From Lachnospiraceae bacterium (GTDB taxonomy: Bacteria; Bacillota; Clostridia; Lachnospirales; Lachnospiraceae), in contig JAGCSS010000117.1 of NCBI GenBank assembly GCA_017964055.1, positions 1-7,722 on the forward strand: 7,722 nucleotides of DNA, written 5' to 3'. The notes under the pieces were generated by a model. The model was not told where the DNA came from and searched no databases. It saw nothing but the letters and a program-made list of their open reading frames with translations. This document shows, in pieces, positions 1 to 6,407 of this stretch. Position numbers and translations under genes: made by a program. How positions within the stretch are numbered: position 1 is the stretch's first letter; the number at the start of each line of letters is the position of its first letter.

Positions 1-2
1 CT

Positions 3-311
3 GAAGCGAACGGCATCCCGACACTCACAGTACATGATTTCGGCAAGGGTAAGGGCATTTACATGGCAGGCTTCGAGAAGAACAATGCCAATACGAGAAT
101 GCTGCTGAACCTCCTGCTCTACGCCAAGGGACTTGAGGGAGAGAAGTACCTGACTGATGACGCAGACACAGAATGCGCATATTATCCCGGAAGCAGGAGA
201 CTTGTACTGATCAACAATTCCGAAGAGGAAAAGACCGCGAAGGTAGCAACTGCGAACGGAGTGAACGTATTTACGCTGAAGCCGTTCGAGACAAAGATAA
301 TTTCCGAATGA
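3..311 (+). CDS. GH112 phosphorylase, C-terminal fragment (probably D-galactosyl-beta-1,4-L-rhamnose phosphorylase)
   Basis: This is the last 102 codons of a gene that begins before the window; the family is usually a little over 700 residues. The fragment shows the GH112 C-terminal pattern: FGKGKGIYMAGF, then a helix with NTRMLLNLLLYA, then TECAYYPGSRRLVLINNS and a final beta-rich stretch ending LKPFETKII. GH112 enzymes are cytoplasmic inverting phosphorylases that split beta-galactosides with phosphate to give alpha-D-galactose 1-phosphate. Known members act on lacto-N-biose/galacto-N-biose or on D-galactosyl-beta-1,4-L-rhamnose. The catalytic region is outside the window, so substrate cannot be read from the protein. 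The next gene, 16 nt downstream, is L-rhamnose mutarotase, which favours the galactosyl-rhamnose activity. The family call is firm; the substrate is inference. Confidence 0.82.
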   Translation, partial: EANGIPTLTVHDFGKGKGIYMAGFEKNNANTRMLLNLLLYAKGLEGEKYLTDDADTECAYYPGSRRLVLINNSEEEKTAKVATANGVNVFTLKPFETKIISE

Positions 312-327
312 TGAAAGGAGCACTGCA

Positions 328-639
328 ATGATCAGAGGATTCAAGATGAAGCTGTACCCCGGCATGGAGGCCGAGTACGAGAAGAGACATAACGAGCTGT
401 GGCCCGAGATGAAGGACATGATCCACGAACACGGCGGAAGCAATTACACGATCTTCCTTGACAAGGAGACGCTCACTCTGTTCGGATACATTGAGATAAC
501 CGATGAGAAGCTCTGGAGCGAGGGCGCGGACACCGCCATCAACCGTAAGTGGTGGGACTTCATGGCGGATATCATGGAGACGAATCCCGACAATTCTCCT
601 GTAGCCATCGACCTTAAGCCTCTGTTCCATCTGGATTGA
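328..639 (+). CDS. rhaM: L-rhamnose mutarotase
   Basis: A 103-residue protein of the RhaM family (once DUF718), matching the E. coli enzyme (104 residues) over its whole length. RhaM interconverts the alpha and beta anomers of L-rhamnose in the cytoplasm and so feeds rhamnose isomerase. Family landmarks are visible: MIRGFKMKLYPG at the N-terminus, RHNELWPEM with His21, NYTIFLD with Tyr40, the Trp75-Trp76 pair, and the C-terminal NPDNSPV motif (86-92). A ribosome binding site AAAGGAG (314-320) lies 7 nt before the ATG. The gene starts 16 nt after the stop of the GH112 gene, so the two are almost certainly co-transcribed. Phosphorolysis of galactosyl-rhamnose would release L-rhamnose, which explains the pairing. 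No further rhamnose genes follow, so this looks like the operon end. Confidence 0.95.
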   Translation: MIRGFKMKLYPGMEAEYEKRHNELWPEMKDMIHEHGGSNYTIFLDKETLTLFGYIEITDEKLWSEGADTAINRKWWDFMADIMETNPDNSPVAIDLKPLFHLD

Positions 640-733
640 GAAGGGCTGTTTCACGGCACGAAAACGTTAAGCTGAAGCTGATCTCACGAAAAGTGATGTC
701 CTATAAATAATTCGTTAAAACATCGAAGTTTTG

Positions 734-762
734 TTGACAAAGCACCACGACGCCTGTATAAT
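734..762 (+). promoter_or_regulatory. Consensus sigma-A promoter for the receiver gene
   Basis: TTGACA (734-739) and TATAAT (757-762) are both perfect consensus hexamers, separated by the ideal 17 bp. Transcription should start near 768-770, giving an untranslated leader of about 65 nt before the ATG at 835. It lies in the gap between rhaM and the receiver gene and is the only fully consensus promoter I found in the window. No operator-like palindrome overlaps it; a small AAAAC/GTTTT inverted repeat (717-721 and 728-732) sits just upstream of the -35 box. Confidence 0.9.
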
Positions 763-777
763 ACGTCTATAGGTGTA

Positions 778-812
778 ACTGTGCCCCAATGTCACTTCGG
801 GGGCTTGACAGT
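778..812 (+). promoter_or_regulatory. Leader hairpin upstream of the receiver gene
   Basis: In the predicted leader, ACTGT-GCCCC (778-787) can pair with GGGGC (800-804) and ACAGT (808-812), with TTG (805-807) as a bulge and an 11-nt loop. The hairpin ends 6 nt before the AGGAGG ribosome binding site (819-824), so it could affect translation or message stability. It does not match a riboswitch class I recognise and has no T-tract, so it is not a terminator. A regulatory role is inference only. Confidence 0.5.
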
Positions 813-834
813 ATGTTTAGGAGGAACGGCAAAT

Positions 835-1230
835 ATGAAGATACTTATAGCTGAGGATGATTTCGCGAGCAGAAAATTTATGCTTCGTTTTCTGTCCAAA
901 TACGGCGAGTGCGATATAACCGTCGACGGACTTGAGGCCGTTGATGCTTTCCTTATGGCGCTCGAGGGCGGTGACGGCTACGATCTCGTATGTCTCGATA
1001 TCATGATGCCCGCTTTGGACGGCTATCAGACTCTTAAGGCTATCCGTGATATTGAGAAAGAAAAGGGGATCCCGGACGACAAGCGCGCAAAGATCATCAT
1101 GACCACCGCGCTGAACGAAGGCCGCAACGTAACCAAGGCCTTTGAGCTGGGCTGCGTAGCCTATGCCGGAAAGCCCATCGATGAGGAGAAATTCGAGAAT
1201 GTTCTCCGTAAGCTTGAGCTCATTCAGTGA
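835..1230 (+). CDS. Stand-alone CheY-like response regulator receiver protein
   Basis: A single receiver domain of 131 residues with no output domain. All phospho-acceptor machinery is present: acidic pair Asp8-Asp9 (ILIAEDD), phosphorylation site Asp55 (LVCLDIMMP), Thr90 (IIMTTA), aromatic Tyr110 and Lys113-Pro114. It should be phosphorylated by a histidine kinase or phosphotransfer protein encoded elsewhere and act through protein contact, as CheY and Spo0F do. The partner cannot be told from this window: no kinase, chemotaxis or flagellar gene is nearby. The ATG at 835 is chosen because AGGAGG (819-824) stands 10 nt upstream and MKILIAEDD is the normal receiver N-terminus; an in-frame GTG at 781 would add 18 residues encoded by the leader hairpin. 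The gene is monocistronic, with its own promoter before it and a terminator-like hairpin after it. Confidence 0.93.
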   Translation: MKILIAEDDFASRKFMLRFLSKYGECDITVDGLEAVDAFLMALEGGDGYDLVCLDIMMPALDGYQTLKAIRDIEKEKGIPDDKRAKIIMTTALNEGRNVTKAFELGCVAYAGKPIDEEKFENVLRKLELIQ

Positions 1231-1246
1231 TCTGACGATCGACTGC

Positions 1247-1275
1247 AAGGGCCGGTGACTCCCGGCCCTTTAATT
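1247..1275 (+). terminator. Probable intrinsic terminator after the receiver gene
   Basis: AAGGGCCGG (1247-1255) and CCGGCCCTT (1262-1270) form a perfect 9-bp GC-rich stem with a 6-nt loop, 16 nt after the receiver stop codon. The following T-tract is short (TTTAATT counting the stem end), so read-through is possible. This matters because queH begins only 13 nt after the stem and no clear promoter lies between. Confidence 0.75.
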
Positions 1276-1283
1276 CATCTATT

Positions 1284-1958
1284 ATGCCAGATATTGCAAA
1301 TTATCATAAGCTGCTCGAAAAAAGAGCCGAAATCTGGAAGGGAGCGGGTCTGACGCCTTCCGTATTGCTGCACAGCTGCTGTGCTCCGTGCAGCAGTACC
1401 TGTCTTGAGGTTCTGACACGCTTCTGCAGGGTGACGGTCTTTTATTTCAACCCGAACATTACTTCAAAAAGCGAATACGAATACAGATTGAACGAGCAGA
1501 AGCGCCTGATCGCCGAGATGCCGTTCACGCATCCGGTGGACCTGATCGAGGGACGCTATGAGCCGGAGGAGTTCCTTGATATGGCCAGAGGGCTCGAGGA
1601 CGCGCCCGAACGCGGACCGCGCTGCGTCAAGTGTTATACGCTGCGCCTGAGTGAGACCGCACGGATCGCAAAAGAACAGGGCTTTGACTACTTTGCCACG
1701 ACTCTTACGCTCAGCCCCTTAAAGCCCGCGCCCGTTATCAATGAGATAGGGCTCTCGCTCGGAGCGGAGAACTCGTCCGAGACGGAGTTCGGCATATTTG
1801 TCCCGAAGGGAGCGGCGTATCTGCCGACCGATTTTAAGAAGAACGAGGGTTACAAGCGTTCCATAGAGCTTTCAAAGGAATACGGTCTATACCGCCAGAA
1901 CTATTGCGGCTGCGATTTTTCAAAGCGTGCGGCGGACCGGTTGGAAACCGATGGGTGA
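1284..1958 (+). CDS. queH: Epoxyqueuosine reductase QueH
   Basis: A 224-residue protein of the QueH family (formerly DUF208), the non-cobalamin enzyme that reduces epoxyqueuosine to queuosine at the tRNA wobble base, the last step of queuosine synthesis. Family cysteine motifs are all present: HSCCAPC (Cys32, Cys33, Cys36), RCVKC (Cys114, Cys117) and YCGC (Cys208, Cys210); these bind the Fe-S cluster and metal of the active site. TTLTLSPLKPAPVINEIG (139-156) is another family block. Length is normal. The ATG at 1284 gives the expected N-terminal helix ahead of the CCAPC motif, but no Shine-Dalgarno sequence precedes it; the only later candidate before the motif is a TTG at codon 28. No other queuosine gene is nearby. 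The dgt gene follows after 18 nt, so they are likely co-transcribed. Confidence 0.93.
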   Translation: MPDIANYHKLLEKRAEIWKGAGLTPSVLLHSCCAPCSSTCLEVLTRFCRVTVFYFNPNITSKSEYEYRLNEQKRLIAEMPFTHPVDLIEGRYEPEEFLDMARGLEDAPERGPRCVKCYTLRLSETARIAKEQGFDYFATTLTLSPLKPAPVINEIGLSLGAENSSETEFGIFVPKGAAYLPTDFKKNEGYKRSIELSKEYGLYRQNYCGCDFSKRAADRLETDG

Positions 1959-1976
1959 TATCCGGAAAGGAGTTAT

Positions 1977-3047
1977 ATGGATTCTATCAGAAAAGAGCAG
2001 GAAGCAAGAGAGCATCAGTATCTGAGCCCCTATGCGTCATTCAGTGACTGTTCGGCGGGAAGGGATGAGTACGAGGCGCCCTGTGACATCAGGACCGAGT
2101 ACCAGCGCGACCGCGACAGGATAATCCATTCAAAGGCTTTCAGACGGCTGAACGGCAAGACGCAGGTATTCCTCGCTCCGATGGGAGACCATTACCGCAA
2201 CCGTATGACGCACACCCTTGAGGTCGCGCAGATCGCAAGGACCATAGCAAAGGCGCTGCGTCTTAACGAGGACCTGACTGAAGCCATAGCGCTCGGACAT
2301 GATCTCGGACATACTCCGTTCGGACACGCGGGAGAGCGCGCGCTCAACGATATCTCGACCTGCGGTTTCGCGCATCACGAGCAGAGCATCCGCATCGTGG
2401 AACTGCTCGAAGTGAAAAAGAACGGCAAGCACATGAACCTGACGAGAGAGGTCCGCGACGGCATCCTGAACCACCAGACCGAGGGCAGGCCTTCGACTCT
2501 CGAAGGAAAGGTAGTAAGGCTCGCGGATAAGATCGCATACATTAACCATGACATCGATGACGCGATCAGAGGCCATATAATCAACGAAGAGGACATCCCC
2601 GAGGAATATACGGAGGTTCTCGGACATACGCCCAGCAAGAGGTTAAATACGATCATCCACGACATAGTCACGTCGAGCTACGATCAGCCTGATATTATCA
2701 TGACCGAGCAGGTAAGCGTCGCGATGACCGGACTGCGCGAGTACATGTTTAAAAACGTTTATACGAATCCGGTCGCAAAGGGCCAGGAGAAAAAGGCAGA
2801 GCAGCTGATCAAGGAGATGTTCGGCTACTATGTGACCCACGCCGAGAATTTGCCTTCCGAATTCATAAATCAGATAGAAAACGGCGACGGAAAATGCTAT
2901 AATGAGATACATCTTTATTCGGACAACGAGCTGAGGCAGCTCAGGACCGAAAAGGCGGTCTGCGACTATATCGCGGGCATGACCGACAGATTCGCGGTAG
3001 CCAAGTTCCACGAGATTCTTATTCCGTCAAATTGGGACGTGTACTAA
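1977..3047 (+). CDS. dgt: Deoxyguanosinetriphosphate triphosphohydrolase-like protein (HD domain)
   Basis: A 356-residue HD-superfamily phosphohydrolase of the dGTPase family. Members hydrolyse dNTPs to the deoxynucleoside and triphosphate, shaping the dNTP pool in the cytoplasm. The metal-binding HD residues are visible: His79 (RMTHTLEV), His108-Asp109 (ALGHDLGHTPFGH) and Asp184 (RLADKIAYINHD). The N-terminal block DIRTEYQRDRDRIIHSKAFRRL (about 37-58) is characteristic of bacterial dGTPase-like proteins. Which dNTP is the substrate or activator cannot be told. The start is supported by AAAGGAG (1966-1972), 4 nt before the ATG. Being upstream of dnaG and rpoD is the common Firmicutes order; here 202 nt holding an inverted-repeat element separate it from dnaG. 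Confidence 0.93.
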   Translation: MDSIRKEQEAREHQYLSPYASFSDCSAGRDEYEAPCDIRTEYQRDRDRIIHSKAFRRLNGKTQVFLAPMGDHYRNRMTHTLEVAQIARTIAKALRLNEDLTEAIALGHDLGHTPFGHAGERALNDISTCGFAHHEQSIRIVELLEVKKNGKHMNLTREVRDGILNHQTEGRPSTLEGKVVRLADKIAYINHDIDDAIRGHIINEEDIPEEYTEVLGHTPSKRLNTIIHDIVTSSYDQPDIIMTEQVSVAMTGLREYMFKNVYTNPVAKGQEKKAEQLIKEMFGYYVTHAENLPSEFINQIENGDGKCYNEIHLYSDNELRQLRTEKAVCDYIAGMTDRFAVAKFHEILIPSNWDVY

Positions 3048-3049
3048 CA

Positions 3050-3230
3050 GTAACTATTCACAGTTAATCTGTGCTGAGCGCAAACCGCAAGTTTACTTGC
3101 AGGTTTGTGATTACACAGATTATACTGTAAAGGCTGGACAAAGGGCACGAGTAAACGAAAGCTGCGAAGCAGCGACGGACGGCGAAGCCGGACGGTTTAT
3201 GAGTGCTTTTGGACGGCTGTGAATAGTTAC
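3050..3230. repeat. 181-bp MITE-like structured element with 14-bp terminal inverted repeats
   Basis: GTAACTATTCACAG (3050-3063) is repeated perfectly inverted as CTGTGAATAGTTAC (3217-3230). Inside are two further structures. The left half folds into a long imperfect stem: TAATCTGTG (3065-3073) pairs with CACAGATTA (3114-3122), CAAACC (3081-3086) with GGTTTG (3102-3107) and GCAAG with CTTGC around a TTTA loop. In the right half, AAGGGCAC (3141-3148) pairs, with two G-T wobbles, with GTGCTTTT (3203-3210), and TAAAC (3152-3156) with GTTTA (3195-3199), enclosing two small hairpins, GCTGC-GAA-GCAGC and CGGC-GAA-GCCG. It holds no plausible gene. The layout suits a non-autonomous mobile element or an intergenic structured repeat. 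A TA target duplication (3051-3052 and 3228-3229) is possible but cannot be proved because TA is its own reverse complement. Only one copy is in the window, so 'repeat' rests on the structure. Confidence 0.65.
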
Positions 3231-3249
3231 GTGATAAAAGGGAGATTGC

Positions 3250-5046
3250 ATGTTTTACGGGGATGAACTGATCGAGAGGGTTCGCGAGGCGAACGACATC
3301 GTCGACGTTGTAGGCACTTATGTCAAGCTTACGCGCCGCGGTTCGAACTATGTCGGACTCTGCCCTTTCCACAATGAGAAGACGGGTTCGTTCTCGGTCA
3401 ACAAAAACATGCAGATCTACAAGTGTTTCGGATGCGGCAAAGCAGGAAATGTGTTTACTTTTCTGATGGAATATGATAATCTGAACTTCATCGAAGCCGT
3501 AAAGGAGCTTGCGGACCGCGCGGGCATAGCGCTTCCGGAGCAGGAGATGACCGAGGAGGAAAAAGAGCGCAGGGATATGAAGGAGCGCCTCTTCGAGGTC
3601 AACAAAGCCGCGGCGGGCTTCTATTTCAGGCAGCTGCGCAGCGACGCGGGCAGGAAGGCATACGAGTATCTTAAAGGACGCGCGCTTTCCGACGAGACGA
3701 TGAAGAAGTTCGGACTCGGATATGCGGGGCACGGCTCAGGCAGGCTTTACGACTATCTGAAACAGCAGGGCTTTTCCGACAGAGTACTTCACGAGAGCGG
3801 CATCTTCACCTTCAGCGAACGCGGTGTATCCGACAAATTCTGGGACCGCGTCATTTTTCCGTATATGGACAAAAACGGAAAGGTCATCGCATTCGGCGGC
3901 AGACTCATGGTTCCCTCGGAAAAGGCACCGAAGTATCTGAATTCTCCCGAGACCGGGATATTCATCAAGGGACGCAACCTATACGGTATGCATCTGGCCA
4001 GACATTCGCACGAAAAGTACATGCTGTTGTGCGAGGGCTACATGGATACCATTGCGCTGCATCAGGCCGGATTTGACAATGCGGTAGGATCGATGGGTAC
4101 GGCGCTCACGCCCCAGCAGGCAAAGCTGATCTCAGCTTATGTGAGCGAGGTCGTGCTGACCTACGATCAGGACGAAGCGGGCCGCAACGCGATACTGCGA
4201 GCGATACCGATACTTAAGGACGCGGGTATAGTGACCAAGGTCGTCGACATGACGCCTTATAAGGATCCCGACGAATTCATCAAGAACCTCGGTGCGGACG
4301 AGTACCGCAAGAGGATCGAGGAAGCGGTCACTGCCTTTGATTTCGAGGCAAAGTCGCTGAGGAACAAAATAGACGGAGCGGATCCCGCCCAGAAAACAAA
4401 GTTCGATCACGAGCTGGCAAAAAAACTCGCAAGGATCGAGGATGAGCTGGAGCGGAACAATTATATAGAGGCGGCGGCCAGGGATTACAATATCGACATC
4501 AATGCCCTGAGGCGCCAGGTAAACGAATACGGACGCCGGTTATTTAACGAACGGGTGGCCGAAGAGACGCAGGAACGCGCCAAGGAAGAACGCAGGCGGA
4601 TGGCGGGGGAAAAGGACTCGACAGTCAGGTCTGAGCAGCTCCTTGTCTCGATGCTTGCGAACAATCCCGACCTTTATGAGTCGGTAAAAAATCTGATTAC
4701 CGAGGAGGATTTTTCCGATCCCCTTTGTAATAAACTCGTTTCATTCATATTCGCTTCATACGCGAACAACGGAAGACCGGTACACGCAAATATAGTTTGC
4801 AGATTTGAAGAGGTCAAGGACCAGGAAGAGGTTGCGGGGATACTTAATTCCGCGCTGTATGAGGACAGGATAGGAGAGGACGAGAAAAAGAAAGCTTTTG
4901 CGGATCTGGTGGTCCGCGTACTTGACGACGGGCTTGAACTGCGTATGCAGCGCGCTTTGGAGGCGGACGATGCGAGACTCTATCAGGAGCTCATGAACCG
5001 CAAAAATGATTTGGAAGCGCTCCGCGGCAGGCTGTGCCGTCAATGA
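3250..5046 (+). CDS. dnaG: DNA primase
   Basis: A 598-residue DnaG primase, of normal length, which makes the RNA primers for replication and binds the replicative helicase. Domains in order: an N-terminal CHC2 zinc finger with Cys38, His41, Cys59 and Cys62 ([21 protein letters not shown]); the primase core with [19 protein letters not shown] (200-218) and KYLNSPET (228-235); the TOPRIM metal site with Glu262 (LLCEGYMD) and Asp306/Asp308 (LTYDQDEAG); and a divergent helical C-terminal helicase-binding region from about residue 455. Residue 46 is Gly in EKTGSF where most primases have Pro (EKTPSF). AAGGGAG (3238-3244) stands 5 nt before the ATG. The message passes through, or starts near, the inverted-repeat element that ends 19 nt upstream. 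rpoD follows after 20 nt. Confidence 0.97.
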   Translation: MFYGDELIERVREANDIVDVVGTYVKLTRRGSNYVGLCPFHNEKTGSFSVNKNMQIYKCFGCGKAGNVFTFLMEYDNLNFIEAVKELADRAGIALPEQEMTEEEKERRDMKERLFEVNKAAAGFYFRQLRSDAGRKAYEYLKGRALSDETMKKFGLGYAGHGSGRLYDYLKQQGFSDRVLHESGIFTFSERGVSDKFWDRVIFPYMDKNGKVIAFGGRLMVPSEKAPKYLNSPETGIFIKGRNLYGMHLARHSHEKYMLLCEGYMDTIALHQAGFDNAVGSMGTALTPQQAKLISAYVSEVVLTYDQDEAGRNAILRAIPILKDAGIVTKVVDMTPYKDPDEFIKNLGADEYRKRIEEAVTAFDFEAKSLRNKIDGADPAQKTKFDHELAKKLARIEDELERNNYIEAAARDYNIDINALRRQVNEYGRRLFNERVAEETQERAKEERRRMAGEKDSTVRSEQLLVSMLANNPDLYESVKNLITEEDFSDPLCNKLVSFIFASYANNGRPVHANIVCRFEEVKDQEEVAGILNSALYEDRIGEDEKKKAFADLVVRVLDDGLELRMQRALEADDARLYQELMNRKNDLEALRGRLCRQ

Positions 5047-5066
5047 AAAGCTCGCGAGGAGAAAGA

Positions 5067-6329
5067 ATGGAAGACAACAACAGCAAACAGTTATTCCAGG
5101 AGAAGCTGAAAGAGCTTCTCGAATTTGCGAAGAAAAAGAAAAACGTTCTTGAGTATCAGGAGGTCAACGATTTCTTCCCGGACCTCGAGCTTGATTCCGA
5201 AAGGATCGAGCACATTTACGAATATCTCGAGAACAACGGCGTGGATGTCTTACGCGCCCAGCCCGAGAACGATGTTGACGATATCCTTGATGTCGACGAC
5301 ATCGACGACCTTCCCGAGGACAGCGAAGAGGAGATCGACATTGCGAACATCGACCTTTCGATACCAGACGGTGTATCTTTGGAGGATCCCGTCAGGATGT
5401 ATCTGAAAGAGATCGGTAAGGTTCCGCTGCTTTCCGCAGAAGAAGAGATCGACCTCGCCAGGACCATGGAAGAGGGCTGCAAGATCCGTGACGAAATAGA
5501 CAGCCTCCGCAAGAAGGCAGAGAAGGCGGCTCCGGCCGAGAGGACCAAGCTCCTCGCGCAGGCCAGAGAGCTTCAGGAACAGAATCACGGCATACTCGAC
5601 GAGGGCGACAGCGCCAAGAAGAGACTTGCCGAAGCCAACTTAAGACTCGTTGTCAGCATCGCAAAGCGATATGTGGGACGCGGCATGCAGTTCCTCGATC
5701 TGATCCAGGAGGGCAACTTAGGTCTTATCAAGGCTGTTGAGAAGTTCGATTACCGTAAGGGTTATAAGTTCTCGACATATGCAACATGGTGGATCAGACA
5801 GGCCATCACGCGCGCGATCGCGGATCAGGCCAGAACCATCCGTATCCCCGTGCACATGGTAGAGACGATCAATAAGCTCATGCGCGTGCAGAGACAGCTG
5901 CTGCAGGAGCTCGGGCGTGAACCTACGCCCGAAGAGGTTGCAAAGGAAATGAAGCTGCCCGTTGAGCGTGTGGCTGAGATCCAGAAGATCAGCCAGGAGC
6001 CCGTTTCCCTCGAGACGCCCATCGGCGAAGAGGAGGACAGCCATCTCGGTGACTTCATCATGGACGATAAGGTTCCCGTACCCGCAGAGGCCGCTTCGGC
6101 GACCATCCTGCGCGAGGAGCTCTTAAAGGTCCTTGAGACGCTTACCGAGCGTGAGCAGAAGGTGCTCCGCCTCAGATTCGGTCTCGATGACGGCAGGACA
6201 CGTACACTCGAAGAGGTAGGCAAAGAGTTCAATGTCACCCGTGAACGTATCCGTCAGATCGAAGCCAAGGCTCTCAGAAAGCTCCGCCATCCTTCGCGCA
6301 GCAAAAAGCTGAAGGATTTCCTTGAGTGA
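5067..6329 (+). CDS. rpoD: RNA polymerase primary sigma factor (sigma A / RpoD)
   Basis: A 420-residue housekeeping sigma factor. A region 1.1-like N-terminal domain (about 5-62) is followed by a very acidic linker (67-91), region 1.2 (about 104-137, [17 protein letters not shown]), region 2 (about 190-260) with [30 protein letters not shown] and the -10-reading [15 protein letters not shown], region 3, and region 4 with [14 protein letters not shown] and the -35-reading helix-turn-helix [20 protein letters not shown]. Between regions 1.2 and 2.1 there is an extra charged segment (about 138-179) absent from short Gram-positive sigma A proteins. AGGAG (5057-5061) 5 nt before the ATG at 5067 fixes the start; upstream in-frame GTG (5034) and ATG (5043, overlapping the dnaG stop) have no ribosome binding site. 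The 20-nt gap to dnaG indicates co-transcription. Confidence 0.97.
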   Translation: MEDNNSKQLFQEKLKELLEFAKKKKNVLEYQEVNDFFPDLELDSERIEHIYEYLENNGVDVLRAQPENDVDDILDVDDIDDLPEDSEEEIDIANIDLSIPDGVSLEDPVRMYLKEIGKVPLLSAEEEIDLARTMEEGCKIRDEIDSLRKKAEKAAPAERTKLLAQARELQEQNHGILDEGDSAKKRLAEANLRLVVSIAKRYVGRGMQFLDLIQEGNLGLIKAVEKFDYRKGYKFSTYATWWIRQAITRAIADQARTIRIPVHMVETINKLMRVQRQLLQELGREPTPEEVAKEMKLPVERVAEIQKISQEPVSLETPIGEEEDSHLGDFIMDDKVPVPAEAASATILREELLKVLETLTEREQKVLRLRFGLDDGRTRTLEEVGKEFNVTRERIRQIEAKALRKLRHPSRSKKLKDFLE

Positions 6330-6349
6330 TCGTTAATCAAAATTAAAGG

Positions 6350-6402
6350 TATCCTCTGCCCGTGCCCCGAAAGGGGTCCGGGCGGGGGATATATATTTCT
6401 TA
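6350..6402 (+). terminator. Long GC-rich hairpin after rpoD, probable terminator or attenuator
   Basis: Positions 6350-6368 pair with 6373-6391 around a GAAA tetraloop: CCCC/GGGG at the top, one T-C mismatch, then GCCCG/CGGGC and a lower stem TATCCTC/GGGGATA with a few G-T wobbles, about 18 pairs in all. The next bases, TATATTTCTT, are T-rich but broken, so termination may be incomplete. It starts 20 nt after the rpoD stop and ends 16 nt before the trmK start codon, so it separates the dnaG-rpoD message from trmK or attenuates read-through into it. Confidence 0.72.
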
Positions 6403-6407
6403 AAAAT

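Noticed and set aside
665..718. Short repeats between rhaM and the receiver promoter (CGTTAA twice, AGCTGA in tandem, TCAC-GAAAA-GTGA hairpin)
   Set aside because: They are too short and weak to support an operator or a terminator in AT-rich intergenic DNA.
781..834. In-frame GTG start extending the receiver protein by 18 residues
   Set aside because: The extension is encoded by the leader hairpin and the AGGAGG, has no receiver homology, and the ATG at 835 has a strong ribosome binding site and the normal receiver N-terminus.
2130..2627. Long minus-strand open frame opposite dgt
   Set aside because: It is fully antisense to a firmly identified gene, with no ribosome binding site evaluated as convincing and no family resemblance.
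3097..3126. Possible promoter inside the inverted-repeat element (TTGCAG, 18 bp, TATACT)
   Set aside because: The -10 is good (5 of 6) but the -35 matches only 3 of 6 and both sit in the arms of the hairpin; too weak to call without start-site data.
3209..3238. Possible promoter directly before dnaG (TTGGAC, 18 bp, GATAAA)
   Set aside because: Poor match to consensus, and the -10 would overlap the ribosome binding site, leaving no leader.
3064..3732. A 222-codon open frame on the minus strand across the dgt-dnaG gap and the dnaG 5' end
   Set aside because: It lies mostly opposite dnaG and runs through the inverted-repeat element, has no recognisable domain and reads as a shadow of the GC-biased codon pattern of dnaG.
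5034..5066. Upstream GTG (5034) or ATG (5043) starts for rpoD overlapping the end of dnaG
   Set aside because: Neither has a ribosome binding site; the ATG at 5067 has AGGAG 5 nt upstream.
5289..5303. Perfect palindrome GATGTCG-A-CGACATC in the acidic linker of rpoD
   Set aside because: It falls in a run of Asp/Val/Ile codons, where repeated GAC, GAT and ATC codons make such palindromes by chance.
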